DNA of 64,000 nt from Carpediemonas membranifera (lineage: Eukaryota; Fornicata). The stretch is taken from positions 1 to 64,000 of the forward strand of contig JAHDYR010000008.1 of NCBI GenBank assembly GCA_019828565.1. Direction: 5' to 3'. The notes beneath the pieces are model-generated. The model had not been told where the DNA came from, searched no databases, and was given only the letters and a program-made list of their open reading frames with translations. Shown in pieces: positions 40,277-49,299 of the stretch (positions are counted from its first letter, which is position 1; every line of letters starts with the position of its first letter). The position numbers and the translations under genes were made by a program.

Positions 40277-41800
40277 ATGCAGCCGCTCGAATTCTCAGTA
40301 TCCGTCGCGGTTGCAGGGATTAAGTCGATTGATTCGACGTTGTGTGGGAGTGTCTCGTGCACTGTGAACGCTTTTAGCGTCATCGGTCTTTTGCTCGTCT
40401 CATTTCTGTGGATCCTCCTCATTTTGAGCCGTCAAGGCGTTCTCAACCGCCTTGAGAGGAAAATTGAGATTGAGAAAGCGACTCGTTGCGACGTTTCCGT
40501 CCCTGGGCTTGATCTATCGCAGCATCAGGTGTCCATGGTTATCTATGTCCGGCGCTACTGGCACACCGTCATTTCCACGATAGACTCGATGCCAATGGAG
40601 GGTCAACCGCCCCTAGAGGTCATACTTGTCACGGACAATGACAAGCGTCGTCCCTACAAGGAGCTTCACGCAAGGTTGAACGCCCGGCAGCGGTCCGGTA
40701 TCCCCATCACCCTCGCTACGGCCGGGCTATCGTGGCATAGCAGCCAAAAGTGCCATGCCCAGTTGTGCGGTGTGGCTCAGACCAGCGCTCAGTCCAAGTA
40801 CATCCTCTTCATGGACGAGGACGCCGTCCTCACCCGGTCGACCATTCCTGCCCTGGTGCACTCGCTCGCCACAAATCCAGATACTTTTGCGGCCACGGGT
40901 CTCGGGTTCGACTATCCAGTGCCTGGCACGCCTCTCTGGTCATACTTGCTCCTGGCATACCGCACTATCAACATGACCGCATTCATCACGGAGCGGCCCA
41001 ACTTTGCATGGGGCGGGTGCCTCATGATGCGGCGAGAAGATTTCTTTGTTAACAAGTACGCAATCTGTGATGCAATACGCGACGGAGCTTTTGCCATCGA
41101 CATGACAATATCTCACATTTGCAAGCGGGTGGGGCAGACGATCTCTGCACCCGTCGCTGCTATGTATTCAGCACCTCTCCGACCGCTAAGATTCGGATCG
41201 TATCTGAGATTTGTCCGGAGTCAATTATTTGTTCTCGGGACCCGATCCCAAGCAAGCTTTGATCGACTGCAGAATCTACTGATTTCCATTCTGATTCAGC
41301 TGATGCCGATCGTGTTTAGCCTTCCGATCTGGTGTCTGTTCATCGAATCTCCATATATTTGGGCCAGGATGCTTCTAGGATTCGACGGTTGTTTCGTTTC
41401 CCGCTTATTTGTTCTTATCCTTGCCGCGGCGTGCGCACTAACCCTCATCATCGAGGCTCGCATCGTGAGGGTCTACCACAAGCTTGCGACAGCCCTTTAC
41501 GGCCGGGGCACCCTCGAGCCTCTCCATGTGAACCCGATACTTTTTACCCTCGGGATGGGGCTCCATCTCTTGCTGGTACCGCTGGTGTCCATTCATCTTT
41601 TGATTACCAACAGGATCATCGTAGGCGGTGTGATGTATCAACGCGCTGGGGGTCGCATCATTGGCGTTCACAGACCCGAGGTCGACCCGATCACGAGGAA
41701 GACTGTCAACTGGCGAACTAGGGCCTGGGGAACCAGCCTTGCCGCCGCAATCGCACGAGACCACCGTTTTGGCCTCCTGCACGCGCCAACTCTAGTTTAA
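40277..41800 (+). CDS. GT2/GT21-type glycosyltransferase (ceramide glucosyltransferase-like)
   Basis: Membrane glycosyltransferase with an N-terminal anchor (VIGLLLVSFLWILLILS, about residues 35-51), a GT-A domain, and C-terminal hydrophobic segments (LLISILIQLMPIVFSLPIWC, LFVLILAAACALTLII, LFTLGMGLHLLLVPLVSI). SMVIYVRRYWHTVISTIDSM corresponds to the first strand and helix, YILFMDEDAVL supplies the Asp-rich metal/nucleotide site, and NFAWGGCLMMRR resembles the acceptor-side segment. The topology and order match ceramide glucosyltransferases (GT21), which make glucosylceramide at the Golgi. A related processive GT2 enzyme cannot be excluded. The start is ATG at 40277. Confidence 0.72.
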   Translation: MQPLEFSVSVAVAGIKSIDSTLCGSVSCTVNAFSVIGLLLVSFLWILLILSRQGVLNRLERKIEIEKATRCDVSVPGLDLSQHQVSMVIYVRRYWHTVISTIDSMPMEGQPPLEVILVTDNDKRRPYKELHARLNARQRSGIPITLATAGLSWHSSQKCHAQLCGVAQTSAQSKYILFMDEDAVLTRSTIPALVHSLATNPDTFAATGLGFDYPVPGTPLWSYLLLAYRTINMTAFITERPNFAWGGCLMMRREDFFVNKYAICDAIRDGAFAIDMTISHICKRVGQTISAPVAAMYSAPLRPLRFGSYLRFVRSQLFVLGTRSQASFDRLQNLLISILIQLMPIVFSLPIWCLFIESPYIWARMLLGFDGCFVSRLFVLILAAACALTLIIEARIVRVYHKLATALYGRGTLEPLHVNPILFTLGMGLHLLLVPLVSIHLLITNRIIVGGVMYQRAGGRIIGVHRPEVDPITRKTVNWRTRAWGTSLAAAIARDHRFGLLHAPTLV

Positions 41801-41817
41801 TCATATTTTGATAAACT

Positions 41818-41829
41818 TTTCGCGCGAAA
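41818..41829. promoter_or_regulatory. Perfect E2F-like palindrome in a convergent spacer
   Basis: TTTCGCGCGAAA is a 12-bp perfect palindrome matching the strongest E2F/DP consensus. It lies in the 277-bp spacer between the 3' ends of the glycosyltransferase and golgin genes, where no protein-coding start is near. It may be a chance match or serve an unrecognised transcript. Confidence 0.3.
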
Positions 41830-42077
41830 TCTGGTTAAGAATTAAAACCTGGAAACCCTCTGGTTTAAAACTGGCAGCTGGCGCAGAAAAGTGGTGTAGA
41901 TTAGCGCAGAGGACCATCGCCCTTGTCAATGTTCAATCCCATCATCTCTTCGCGACGCCTGATGCGAACCCAGGCTCCACTTGGGGTTACCGGGCAGGTG
42001 GCAAAAATAAAGTTGGAGTTTAAAAATGATATGATACGAATCAAGTTTCAGAAATGAGTCCATCAAATCGGAGACCC

Positions 42078-43346
42078 TCACGTTGTCTCACTCTCGAGGA
42101 ACTCGACCCACAACCGCCCCAGCGTCATCTTCCCGTCGGGGTTACTCGGGGCTAAGGCCAATCCCAGCGCCACCAGCTCTTGCCGATCAAACTTCATGAC
42201 GTTGGTAGCGAATTCCAGGACCTGAGCCCGCTTGGCTGGGTCGGGGTTTGATCCAAGGGAGACGATGATGGACTTGGCAATGCCGACGTCGACTCGATCA
42301 GACTCAGAGGTCGCCAACGAATGGACCTGCTGTGAGAGGCGATCCACGGCGGTCATGGCAGATCCAAGGTCCCGATTGAGCTGGTGCTTCTCAGCGGTGA
42401 GTGTCCTAATCGTCTGCTGGAGCTTGGCGTGCTCCTCGAGGGAGAGCTGGGCCCCGGAGTCTCGGTCACACAGCTCCTTCTCGGCCTCAGCCAACTTCTT
42501 CGCAGTCTGCGCGAGTCTGCTGTTTGCTACCGCTAGCCTGCTGTCGTAGTCGGCGGCCAATGCATCAAATGCTAACCTCTGCGCCGCAATGGCCTGCTTG
42601 TAGCTTTCTACGTCTGCAGCAGCGGCACTGTTGTCCTTAGACGCCTGTGTGTTGCTACTGTTCTCCTTCCGCTCCTTCTCCAGCGCAGCCTTGGTCTCAT
42701 CGAGCTGTGACTCGAGCAAGTCGACCGTCTGAAGCAAGTTATCACGCTTTGCCTTAAGCCCGGTATTCTCACCTTTCAACTTCGCCATGACAGTCCTCGT
42801 AGCGTTGAGCTCGTTCAGTTGCCGCTCAATCCGCTCCCACGCGCCGCCCCCGCTCTGTCGGGGCCCAATAGTCAGCGCAGAATCCGACAACGGCAGTGAG
42901 TTAGAGCGAGAAAGGCGGCCTCTGCGCACAGGCGTCCCATCAGCTGGCGTGATTGGAGGGTTCGTGGTCTTCTTCACCTGGTCGCGGAAGGCCATGGCGT
43001 CGGCACTCGTCTGGGCAAGTGTTCGGCGGGTCTCAGCGAGCTGCTTCTGATAAAACTGCTCTTTTTCTGTCAGTTGTTGCCGTAATGCGTTCTCTCGAGC
43101 GATTGAAGCCCTTCGTTCGTCCTCCAGGAGGGCGATCTTCTGTTTCATGGACTCCATGACCTCGTTCTCTTGTCCTTCCTGCTCTGTATCTTCTGCTAGT
43201 GCATCTTTCATCATCGTCGCAATGCCAGAGAATCTTCCCCGCCCCCACATTTGCTCACTGAGAATTTGTCGTTTGCCCGAAATCGACTCAACCGAGGAAG
43301 AGAGGTTGACCGCACGATGCGTGCCAGCATGCTCTCCTGAGCGCAT
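42078..43346 (-). CDS. Golgin-like coiled-coil protein with GRAB-type C-terminus (Rud3/GMAP-210-like)
   Basis: A long coiled coil (about residues 55-340) ends in a small globular domain: RVDVGIAKSIIVSLGSNPDP, RAQVLEFATNVMKFDRQELV. This pattern matches the GRIP-related Arf-binding (GRAB) domain of Rud3 and GMAP-210, which binds Arf1-GTP at cis-Golgi membranes. The very C-terminus adds GKMTLGRLWVEFLESETT. At 422 aa it is short for a golgin but close to fungal Rud3. The start is ATG at 43346. The neighbouring gene on the same strand encodes TRAPPC2, also an ER-Golgi tethering factor. Confidence 0.6.
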   Translation of the reverse strand: MRSGEHAGTHRAVNLSSSVESISGKRQILSEQMWGRGRFSGIATMMKDALAEDTEQEGQENEVMESMKQKIALLEDERRASIARENALRQQLTEKEQFYQKQLAETRRTLAQTSADAMAFRDQVKKTTNPPITPADGTPVRRGRLSRSNSLPLSDSALTIGPRQSGGGAWERIERQLNELNATRTVMAKLKGENTGLKAKRDNLLQTVDLLESQLDETKAALEKERKENSSNTQASKDNSAAAADVESYKQAIAAQRLAFDALAADYDSRLAVANSRLAQTAKKLAEAEKELCDRDSGAQLSLEEHAKLQQTIRTLTAEKHQLNRDLGSAMTAVDRLSQQVHSLATSESDRVDVGIAKSIIVSLGSNPDPAKRAQVLEFATNVMKFDRQELVALGLALAPSNPDGKMTLGRLWVEFLESETT

Positions 43347-43409
43347 AGATACAGCTATTTATTCGAACGGCCGCTGGTTGTCCTGGTTAAAACACAAGAG
43401 TGTCGCGCC

Positions 43410-43885
43410 TCAAAGGAGATACTTGCGGGCGACATTGGCAACCTTCTCCCTGAAAGAGTCGCTGCTGATAGCCTGGCCCTCCACATAGAAAGGGTTCATG
43501 ACGTGCCTGAGGTAGCATTCGTTAATGTCGAGAAAGAAAGACCGAATGGCGTCCTCGCTCTTGATGGAAGTCGAAGAGGTTGGCTCCGCTAGAAGCATGA
43601 ACCTTGTTACTGTGTCAGTAGTTGGAGAAAGAACATACGGCCGGCCGTGATGTAGGCGAAAATGGACTTGTCGTTGAAGCGGTCTACGCACCGAAGGAAC
43701 CATTGAGTAGTAGACGCTTGCGCCTCATCCACACAATCAAGGGCGGCATGAATGATGAACTGGTTCAGATGGCCAGATTCAGACTGTATGAGGTTATTGT
43801 GGTGAATACTGACAGCATCGCCATTCAGGACATATTCAAAGATTGGAGAATCATTTTTGCTAACAATAACGAACGAATAGCTCAT
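43410..43885 (-). CDS. TRAPPC2: TRAPP subunit TRAPPC2 (sedlin)
   Basis: Small longin-fold subunit of the TRAPP tethering complex in ER-Golgi traffic. Removing a 29-nt intron (43610..43638) gives a 148-aa protein that aligns along its whole length with sedlin: MSYSFVIVSKNDSPIFEYVL, HLNQFIIHAALDCVDEAQ, FNDKSIFAYITAGLTRFMLL, AIRSFFLDINECYLRHVMNP and a final VARKYLL. Exons total 447 nt, divisible by three. It diverges from the PWWP-ePHD gene; the 212-bp spacer also holds an E2F-like site. Confidence 0.95.
43610..43638 (-). other. 29-nt intron in TRAPPC2
   Basis: Begins GTATGTTCTTT and ends CAACTACTGACACAG on the minus strand; branch-like CTGAC is directly followed by ACAG. Splicing restores FAYITAGLTRFMLL, which aligns with sedlin. 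Confidence 0.92.
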
Positions 43886-44045
43886 GAGAGTCTCTCAGTG
43901 GTGCGTCCTGCCGTGGTTTCGATTTCGTGACATAAACTGCGAAATGACGAAAGTGACCCAGCTTGGAGCCTATTATGCCGGTATAGGCTTTGGAGATAAG
44001 GTAGTCGTTGAATTGCTAATTTTGCCCAAGTTTTGTGACACGCAG

Positions 44046-44058
44046 TTTTGGCGCGCAA
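44046..44058 (+). promoter_or_regulatory. E2F-like site upstream of the PWWP-ePHD gene
   Basis: TTTTGGCGCGCAA matches the TTTSGCGC E2F consensus and lies 40-52 bp upstream of the ATG at 44098, in the divergent spacer shared with TRAPPC2. Functional relevance is inference. Confidence 0.4.
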
Positions 44059-44097
44059 CCGAAGCCGACCGCTCGGCTAACAACAAATAGGGGGCAC

Positions 44098-45451
44098 ATG
44101 AACAGAGATTGGTTCGTAGCAACCGAAATAGCATGGGGGAAAGTCGATTCCTTCCCCTGGTGGCCGTGTGTGGTCGTTAAGGATCCTCCTGAAGCAATCA
44201 TTGCGTCGCGCATCCATCTAGTACGCTACGAGTATTGCGTTTGTACTTTTGACACCAATTATGACACAGGTTAAGTTCTTTACCGGCGATCCTGACGAGG
44301 AAGACGAGTTTGCCTGGGTTACTCCCGAAGATCTCAAGAAATGGCATGAATTCGACCCCATGCCTCTCTCTGATGACATCAAGGCGCCATACGAGGAAGC
44401 TAAGGCCGCGTTGGCCATGCAGTCAGAGCCCCAGGCCCCCTACCTCGTCGGTGCAGCCATCCCGACCGACATCATCCGGACGGTGCAGTTCCCCTACATG
44501 CGGCTCGAGAAGGCCATCATGAACAGGGCCCTGGAGCATCTCGGGGGCAAGGGAAAGGATTCATACAGCAATATGAAGAAGCTGCTGCACGACGACCTTG
44601 AGACAGGCCCACTGTCTGAACCGGCCGATTTCTGGGGCTGCGTGCTCGCTGACGGGACCCTCTTGACCGTAGGAGACTGTGTCAGGGTCCAGCACGGCGA
44701 CAGGTGGGATGGCATCCGTGTCGAGCGCATCTACGTCGGCAGTGCCCAAGGCCAGCCCGTGTTCGTCCATGGCACCAGCTTGGCCGGCCGGTCTGACGGC
44801 AGTCGGCTTCTTTCAGTAGAAAAGCGCGGCCGCATGGCGACTTGGGCCGAGGTGACCCGGATCACAGTTGTCCGGGCTGACGAGCCTGGCGAGACGGGCT
44901 TCTGCTGCCCAGACCTCGAGCCCCTGCCCGAGCTGCCTGAGGAGGACGCGTTGATTGAGCCGCCAAGTCCCGAGGACGTCCTGCAGGACATCGGGGTGCC
45001 CCTCCCGCCCGGCCTCACGCTGAAGCAGATGACGGCGGATAAGGTCGCCTCCACCAAGCCGACTAACCCTAAGTGCGTGTTCTGCGGCAAGCACGATTCC
45101 AGCATCATCGGCCCAATCAAGTCGAGCAAGAAGGCGGGGATATACTTCCACGAGATGTGCGCGCTTAGTCTCCCAGAGGTTTGGAGAGCGGCGCCCTCGC
45201 AGCTTGTCAAGGCCGGGCTGACCCCGCATGAGACGCTGGGCGATCATTGCTGGTTCAATGTCGCCAAGTCGTTCAAGAGAGCTGGCCCGCTCAGGTGTAG
45301 CATCTGCAGCAAGCTGGGTGCGGGCGTGGGTTGCTGGGTGCCCAGTTGCCGCGTCTCCGTGCACTATCACTGTGCGTGCCAGACTGGCTGGGTGTACAAG
45401 CCGGAGCTGCACGGCCAGTTCTTCTGCGAGAAGCATCGGAAGATGGTATAG
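44098..45451 (+). CDS. PWWP and extended-PHD chromatin reader, 440 aa
   Basis: Splicing a 31-nt intron (44239..44269) rebuilds an N-terminal PWWP domain: IAWGKVDSFPWWPCVVV, then IHLVRYEYCVKFFTGD and DEFAWVTPEDLKKW. The PWWP fold reads methylated histone H3K36 in other proteins. The C-terminal module (about residues 325-440) is an extended PHD finger: a CVFCGKHDSS pre-finger with FHEMC, then CSICSKLGAGVGC, CWVPSC, HYHC and FCEKH. This combination is reminiscent of BRPF, JADE and NSD-type proteins, without their catalytic or bromodomain parts. Coding exons are 141 and 1182 nt. The last 480 nt are duplicated at 4865. Confidence 0.88.
44239..44269 (+). other. 31-nt intron in the PWWP-ePHD gene
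   Basis: Begins GTTTGTACTTTT and ends CAATTATGACACAG. Splicing joins VRYEYC to VKFFTGDPDEE and completes the PWWP domain. A 49-nt alternative from the GT at 44221 is also in frame. The 31-nt form fits the local 5' consensus and length better. Confidence 0.85.
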
Positions 45452-47312
45452 CCTGCTGGGCGAGTGTATTGTTGTAAAGCCGCGTCAAGACCACTGGAGT
45501 GCCATAAAGTTGAAGCGAACTGCGATCATTTATGCTCAATACTTCAGTTATGGTGCGTCACGCATGACCCTTGACCCGCGCGGTGATGGCCCTGATCTTC
45601 TCGGTCAGCTCCTTCCTGCGATCGAGCTCCTTCATCAGCACACGTACCTTCCGCAGATTCTCCTCTTCGGTCTCCCGGATCCTCTTCTGCATCTCGAGTT
45701 CCTTCTGTAGGATGCGGGGGACGGTCTCATTCGTGAATCTCCTGGCCTCCATCATTTCCTGGACCTCGGCAGTCATCGTCCGAATCATCGCGCGCGCTTC
45801 TGACTCCAGCTTCTCCTTCTGCTCAGCCGCCTCGATCTTGGTGTCGGCCAGCTCGGCGCTGAGTGCATCGACCTCCTTCTGTAAGCCCTCTTGGCGCTTG
45901 ATGTCCTCCTGCATGCGTTGGACCTCGCGCTTGTCGTTCTTGCGCTTCTGATCCTGCTTCAGCTCAATCATTCGCGTGACGCTCTCGATCTCCTCGTCCA
46001 GCGCTGCCTCCATTGACGTCATCGAAGCCGCCTCGGCCCTCACACTCTCGGCCTTAAGCTCCAGCTCGGTCTTGGTCTTCGCCTTGGTCGCGGCCTCCGC
46101 TTTCAGGCTCGAGTCAAAGTCAACAAGCGTCTTGCGGCACGCCTTAACCTCGGCCAGCGTCCCGTCGAGCAGGCTGACGGTGCCGGCCAGCTGCGGGGGA
46201 CGTTGTCCCTGAGGGAGTCGACGATCTGCCGCTTGGCGTCTTCAGTCTGGCGGCACTGCGCCTCGACCTGCTCCACCTGGCTTCTGATCGTGGAGAGCCC
46301 CTCCTGGAGGATGTCCCTGGCTTTGACGAGCTCGCTCGTGCCCTGCTGCCGCAGTCTCTTCTCAGCGTCCTCGAGGTCCTTCTTGTGGGCTGCCAGACGA
46401 GCCTTGGGCGCCTCAACGCGCGCCAGGGACGACGAGGCAAGCTTGTCCAGCTCTGCACGGAGCAGCTTGATCTCTGCCTCGTTGGATGCTGTCTGCTCGA
46501 CGAGCTCATTGGTGGCGCGGATGATGTCCTCGCACTCGGCCTCAATCACCTCCTGGCGGTGAGGGTCTGCCTCCTCGAGGCCCAGCATCGCGCAGACCTG
46601 GCGTTCGGAGTTCGGGTCGTCCACGGGGAGGCCCGCGCATGCGAGGGCGGCGTCGCCCAAGCCTTCCTGCTCGCCATCCATGACGGTGCCCTCTGGCATC
46701 GCCCTGATCCTCTCTTGGTGTTCTGCGACTTGCGCGTTCATCGTGAGGCACGCGTTGTTCAAGCTTTTGAGCACGACAGGAAGGTGGGTCATCTCCTGCC
46801 CTGCCCGGGGGAACTCGCTCAGGTAGTTCATGTCCTCTTTGAGCCCCAGCTCCATCGCTGTGGCGAAGGCCTTGCTGGCGTTCTTGCGAAACTCCGCGAG
46901 GCTTCGCTTGTCGCCATCAGCAACGATGTCGATCTGTACACCAACGTGTTCGAGAGCAATGTGCCTGATGGCTCGACAGAGCGTAGGCATGGATTTCGTA
47001 AGGCTATCTTCGGATACAGCCTCCTTAAAGCCCGAAAACGCAAGCCATTCGATGATGGAGGCGACGTCGGGGCCGCCACGCGTCCGCGAGGGCGTCTTTG
47101 GCGCTTTGGCTACCGATTTTGGCACCGCAAGAGTCGTGCGTCTCTTGCCCGGCGTGCGGGCTCTCGTACTTAGCCCAAATGTCTGTCGGCGCTGCATATT
47201 GCGGAAATCTCATTCATATTCTGCACCGAAGACTACGGCCGGCACGACTGCAGACTGCTCTGCCTGTGGCATGGGTAGGCCGTAGTAATGCTGTTCTGAT
47301 AGTAGCCGGCCT
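44971..47312 (+). repeat. Direct segmental duplication, parent copy (pairs with 4865..7208)
   Basis: Contains the 3' part of the complete PWWP-ePHD gene and the Ndc80-like gene with its 5' flank. It is 2 bp shorter than the other copy because of two single-base indels. Considered the parent because the PWWP-ePHD gene is complete here. Confidence 0.9.
45558..47197 (-). pseudogene. Ndc80-like CH-domain and coiled-coil gene, copy B, frameshifted
   Basis: The ATG at 47197 begins a basic Ser/Thr-rich tail (MQRRQTFGLSTRARTPGKRR), then a calponin-homology-like domain at about residues 45-155 (VASIIEWLAFSGFKEAVSED, EFRKNASKAFATAMELGLKE) and a long coiled coil. This order, and the pattern of helices, resembles Ndc80/Hec1, the microtubule-binding kinetochore subunit. 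A different NN-CH protein (ciliary or HAUS-like) is possible. A G-run of five at 46195..46199, six in the other copy, shifts the frame after about 310 residues; the rest continues to 45558. With both shifts ignored the gene would encode about 546 residues. Copy A is broken elsewhere, so an assembly error is plausible. Confidence 0.6.
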
Positions 47313-47406
47313 TTATTCACCCGCATTCACCGTCCTCAGCCGACCACTTGCCCAAGAATTTCAGTGCTTCCCAGTGAGATTACGAGCAATCCGCAATTTT
47401 ATAAGT

Positions 47407-48859
47407 CTAGATCTGAGGCTTGTCGCTCTTCCGTGACGCCTTCACCGCGGCCTTGTTGCCGTGCGTCCCGGCCGTCTTCCTCAGCGGCATCACGGCTGCA
47501 CCAGCCCTGACGACCTCGCGCTCCCTGATCTGGCGGTGGTAGTTGGCTGTGTTGTTCCACTCGCGGCCAAGAGGCGCGGCCATGATGGCGTTGTGTTCAT
47601 CGGATGAAATCAGAGGGTGCGCTGTCTTGCTGGCCTGGTACTTTGCAAAGCCCTTCATGCGACTCACGTCCCGGCCGTACGTCACAGTGCTCTGCTTCTT
47701 GGCGATCGCTGCGGTCTTTTGGATGGCTGCCCGCCGTCTCTGTCGTTTCTTGCTCTTGTTGCTGGCTCCGGCGCCAGCCCAGTAGTTCAGACCGACCGTG
47801 TCCCGTTGGGGCGCAGCTCCCTCGTCGTCGCTAGCCTCGTCAAACCCGGCAGCAGCAGCAGCTACGTTCGTCTCGGCGTCCTCGTCGCTGGACTCGTCGC
47901 TGGACTCGTCTCCCGCGTCAAAGTCGAGGCTGATGCCCATCCCGCCCTTGCGTTCCTCCTCTTCATCCTCCAGGCCCGAGTCCGTGTCCGTCTCCGAGTC
48001 TGAGTCGCCCCGCCGGTCGTGAGTCTCGCGTGTGTCGTACCGGAGGCCCGTGGGAGCGTCGGCATCGCTGTCACTGTCACTGTCATTGTTCTGTATGAAC
48101 GCCAGGTGAGAGTACTGCCCGGCGATACCCTTCAGGTACCTCTGGGCCCTGGTCTCATCGTCTTCGTCAGAATCAGAGTCGGAGTTGGACTCATGCTTGG
48201 CGGCGTACGTCGCCTCGATGTTCTCCCCGCTCCGGATCATCGCCTCGAGGTCCGCCTCACGGTTCATCTCGGCCTGTTCGAGACGCCGCTCGGCCTCCTC
48301 CTCTGCGATGGTCTGGGCGATAGCCTCGGCCTTCTTACGTTCTCTCTTACGGCGCTCGCGAGCACCCCGGGACTTTTTCGCGCGGAACTTATTCCTTGAC
48401 TCTGTTTGGGCGGCGAGGGCGCGTCTCTTGGCTTTCTCGACCCAATCGGGCACCTTCTTTCCAACTTCGAGCACATCGTCCTCGGTCTGCGGCTTGTAAA
48501 GGGCCCTCTCGAGTGCGTCGGTGGGAACTATGTGTCCAGCAAGCTTGTTGGCCGTCAATCTCGACTTGGATGACCCGATCTGTTGGTCGTGGTAGACGAT
48601 GGTCCGTTTAGCGCGGTTGCTTTTCACGATACCGTCCCAGTCGTCAGCCTCCTTGTGTGAGCGTTTCTTGGCAACAGCTCTGTCGGCTGCCTGTTGCACA
48701 GCTGTGGGGAGGTTCTTCGTAATACCCGTGATCTCCTTTTCATGGCGGCTGAGCTTTGCAACCTGCTCGGCGCCAGGATCTGAGTAATAATTACGAAACA
48801 AAACACAAACTATTGGCCAATGCCGCCGCAAAAAGATCCTCTTGCGAAAACTCGCTCAT
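47407..48859 (-). CDS. UTP14: UTP14-like small-subunit processome protein, 473 aa
   Basis: Component of the U3 snoRNP/SSU processome that activates the helicase Dhr1 during 18S rRNA maturation. Splicing a 31-nt intron (48780..48810) adds the start exon (MSEFSQEDLFAAALANNPGA) from ATG at 48859; exons total 1422 nt. The N-terminal DDWDGIVKSNRAKRTIVYHD matches the family's NR-containing block. The middle has long acidic Ser/Asp/Glu stretches and a lysine/arginine-rich segment. The C-terminus LGREWNNTANYHRQIREREV followed by VMPLRKT matches the conserved tail. It diverges from the bromodomain gene. Confidence 0.85.
48780..48810 (-). other. 31-nt intron in UTP14
   Basis: Begins GTTTGTGTTTTG and ends ATTATTACTCAG on the minus strand. 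It links ATG at 48859 to the main frame with correct phase. Confidence 0.85.
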
Positions 48860-49299
48860 CTTGAAGGGAGCAGTTTTAGATCATTTACGTTCACGTAAAT
48901 GCCCTGTCAAGCGTATTTGAGTGTCTTCGCTCGATATGAGTCTCGCCGGTCAACTGTTCACCGTTCCCAAGGGCTACACTGCGTGGCTAAGCACGGGTGC
49001 TGATCAAGCAACAACGGTGGATTGAAGCAGCCCTTATGTGGGCAGAATTGGCTATGATTCGCCATAATTCCGTGCTTGTGGGCTATTACTATTAGAGAAT
49101 AACAGCCCCAGCTCGTCATCGGATGATCATCAGTCTCCAACGATGATGTCCAACGATGTCCGAAGGGAACACACGAGAGGCTTGTCTGACAGCACACGGC
49201 ATTAGGACCGTCTATTTGGCCTGACCAGGGGGTCTCTGATAGATATACATGCGTCGTAAATCATGTAAATCGCTTGACAACGTCGACAGGAGCTCATTC
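48860..49299. other. Divergent promoter region with hairpin element, 440 bp
   Basis: Lies between UTP14 and the bromodomain gene. It contains an inverted repeat CATTTACG-TTCA-CGTAAATG at 48882..48901, 23 bp from the UTP14 start, and ATGTAAAT at 49263..49270, 30 bp from the bromodomain gene start. No gene is recognised inside. Confidence 0.5.

Noticed and set aside
41801-42077. tRNA-like gene in the convergent spacer (TGTTCAATCCC B-box-like)
   Set aside because: The flanking bases do not form a T-arm, and no A-box lies at the right distance.
44221-44269. Alternative 49-nt intron in the PWWP gene
   Set aside because: It also keeps the frame, but its 5' end GTACGC departs from the consensus and it would shorten the PWWP strand; the 31-nt form fits better.
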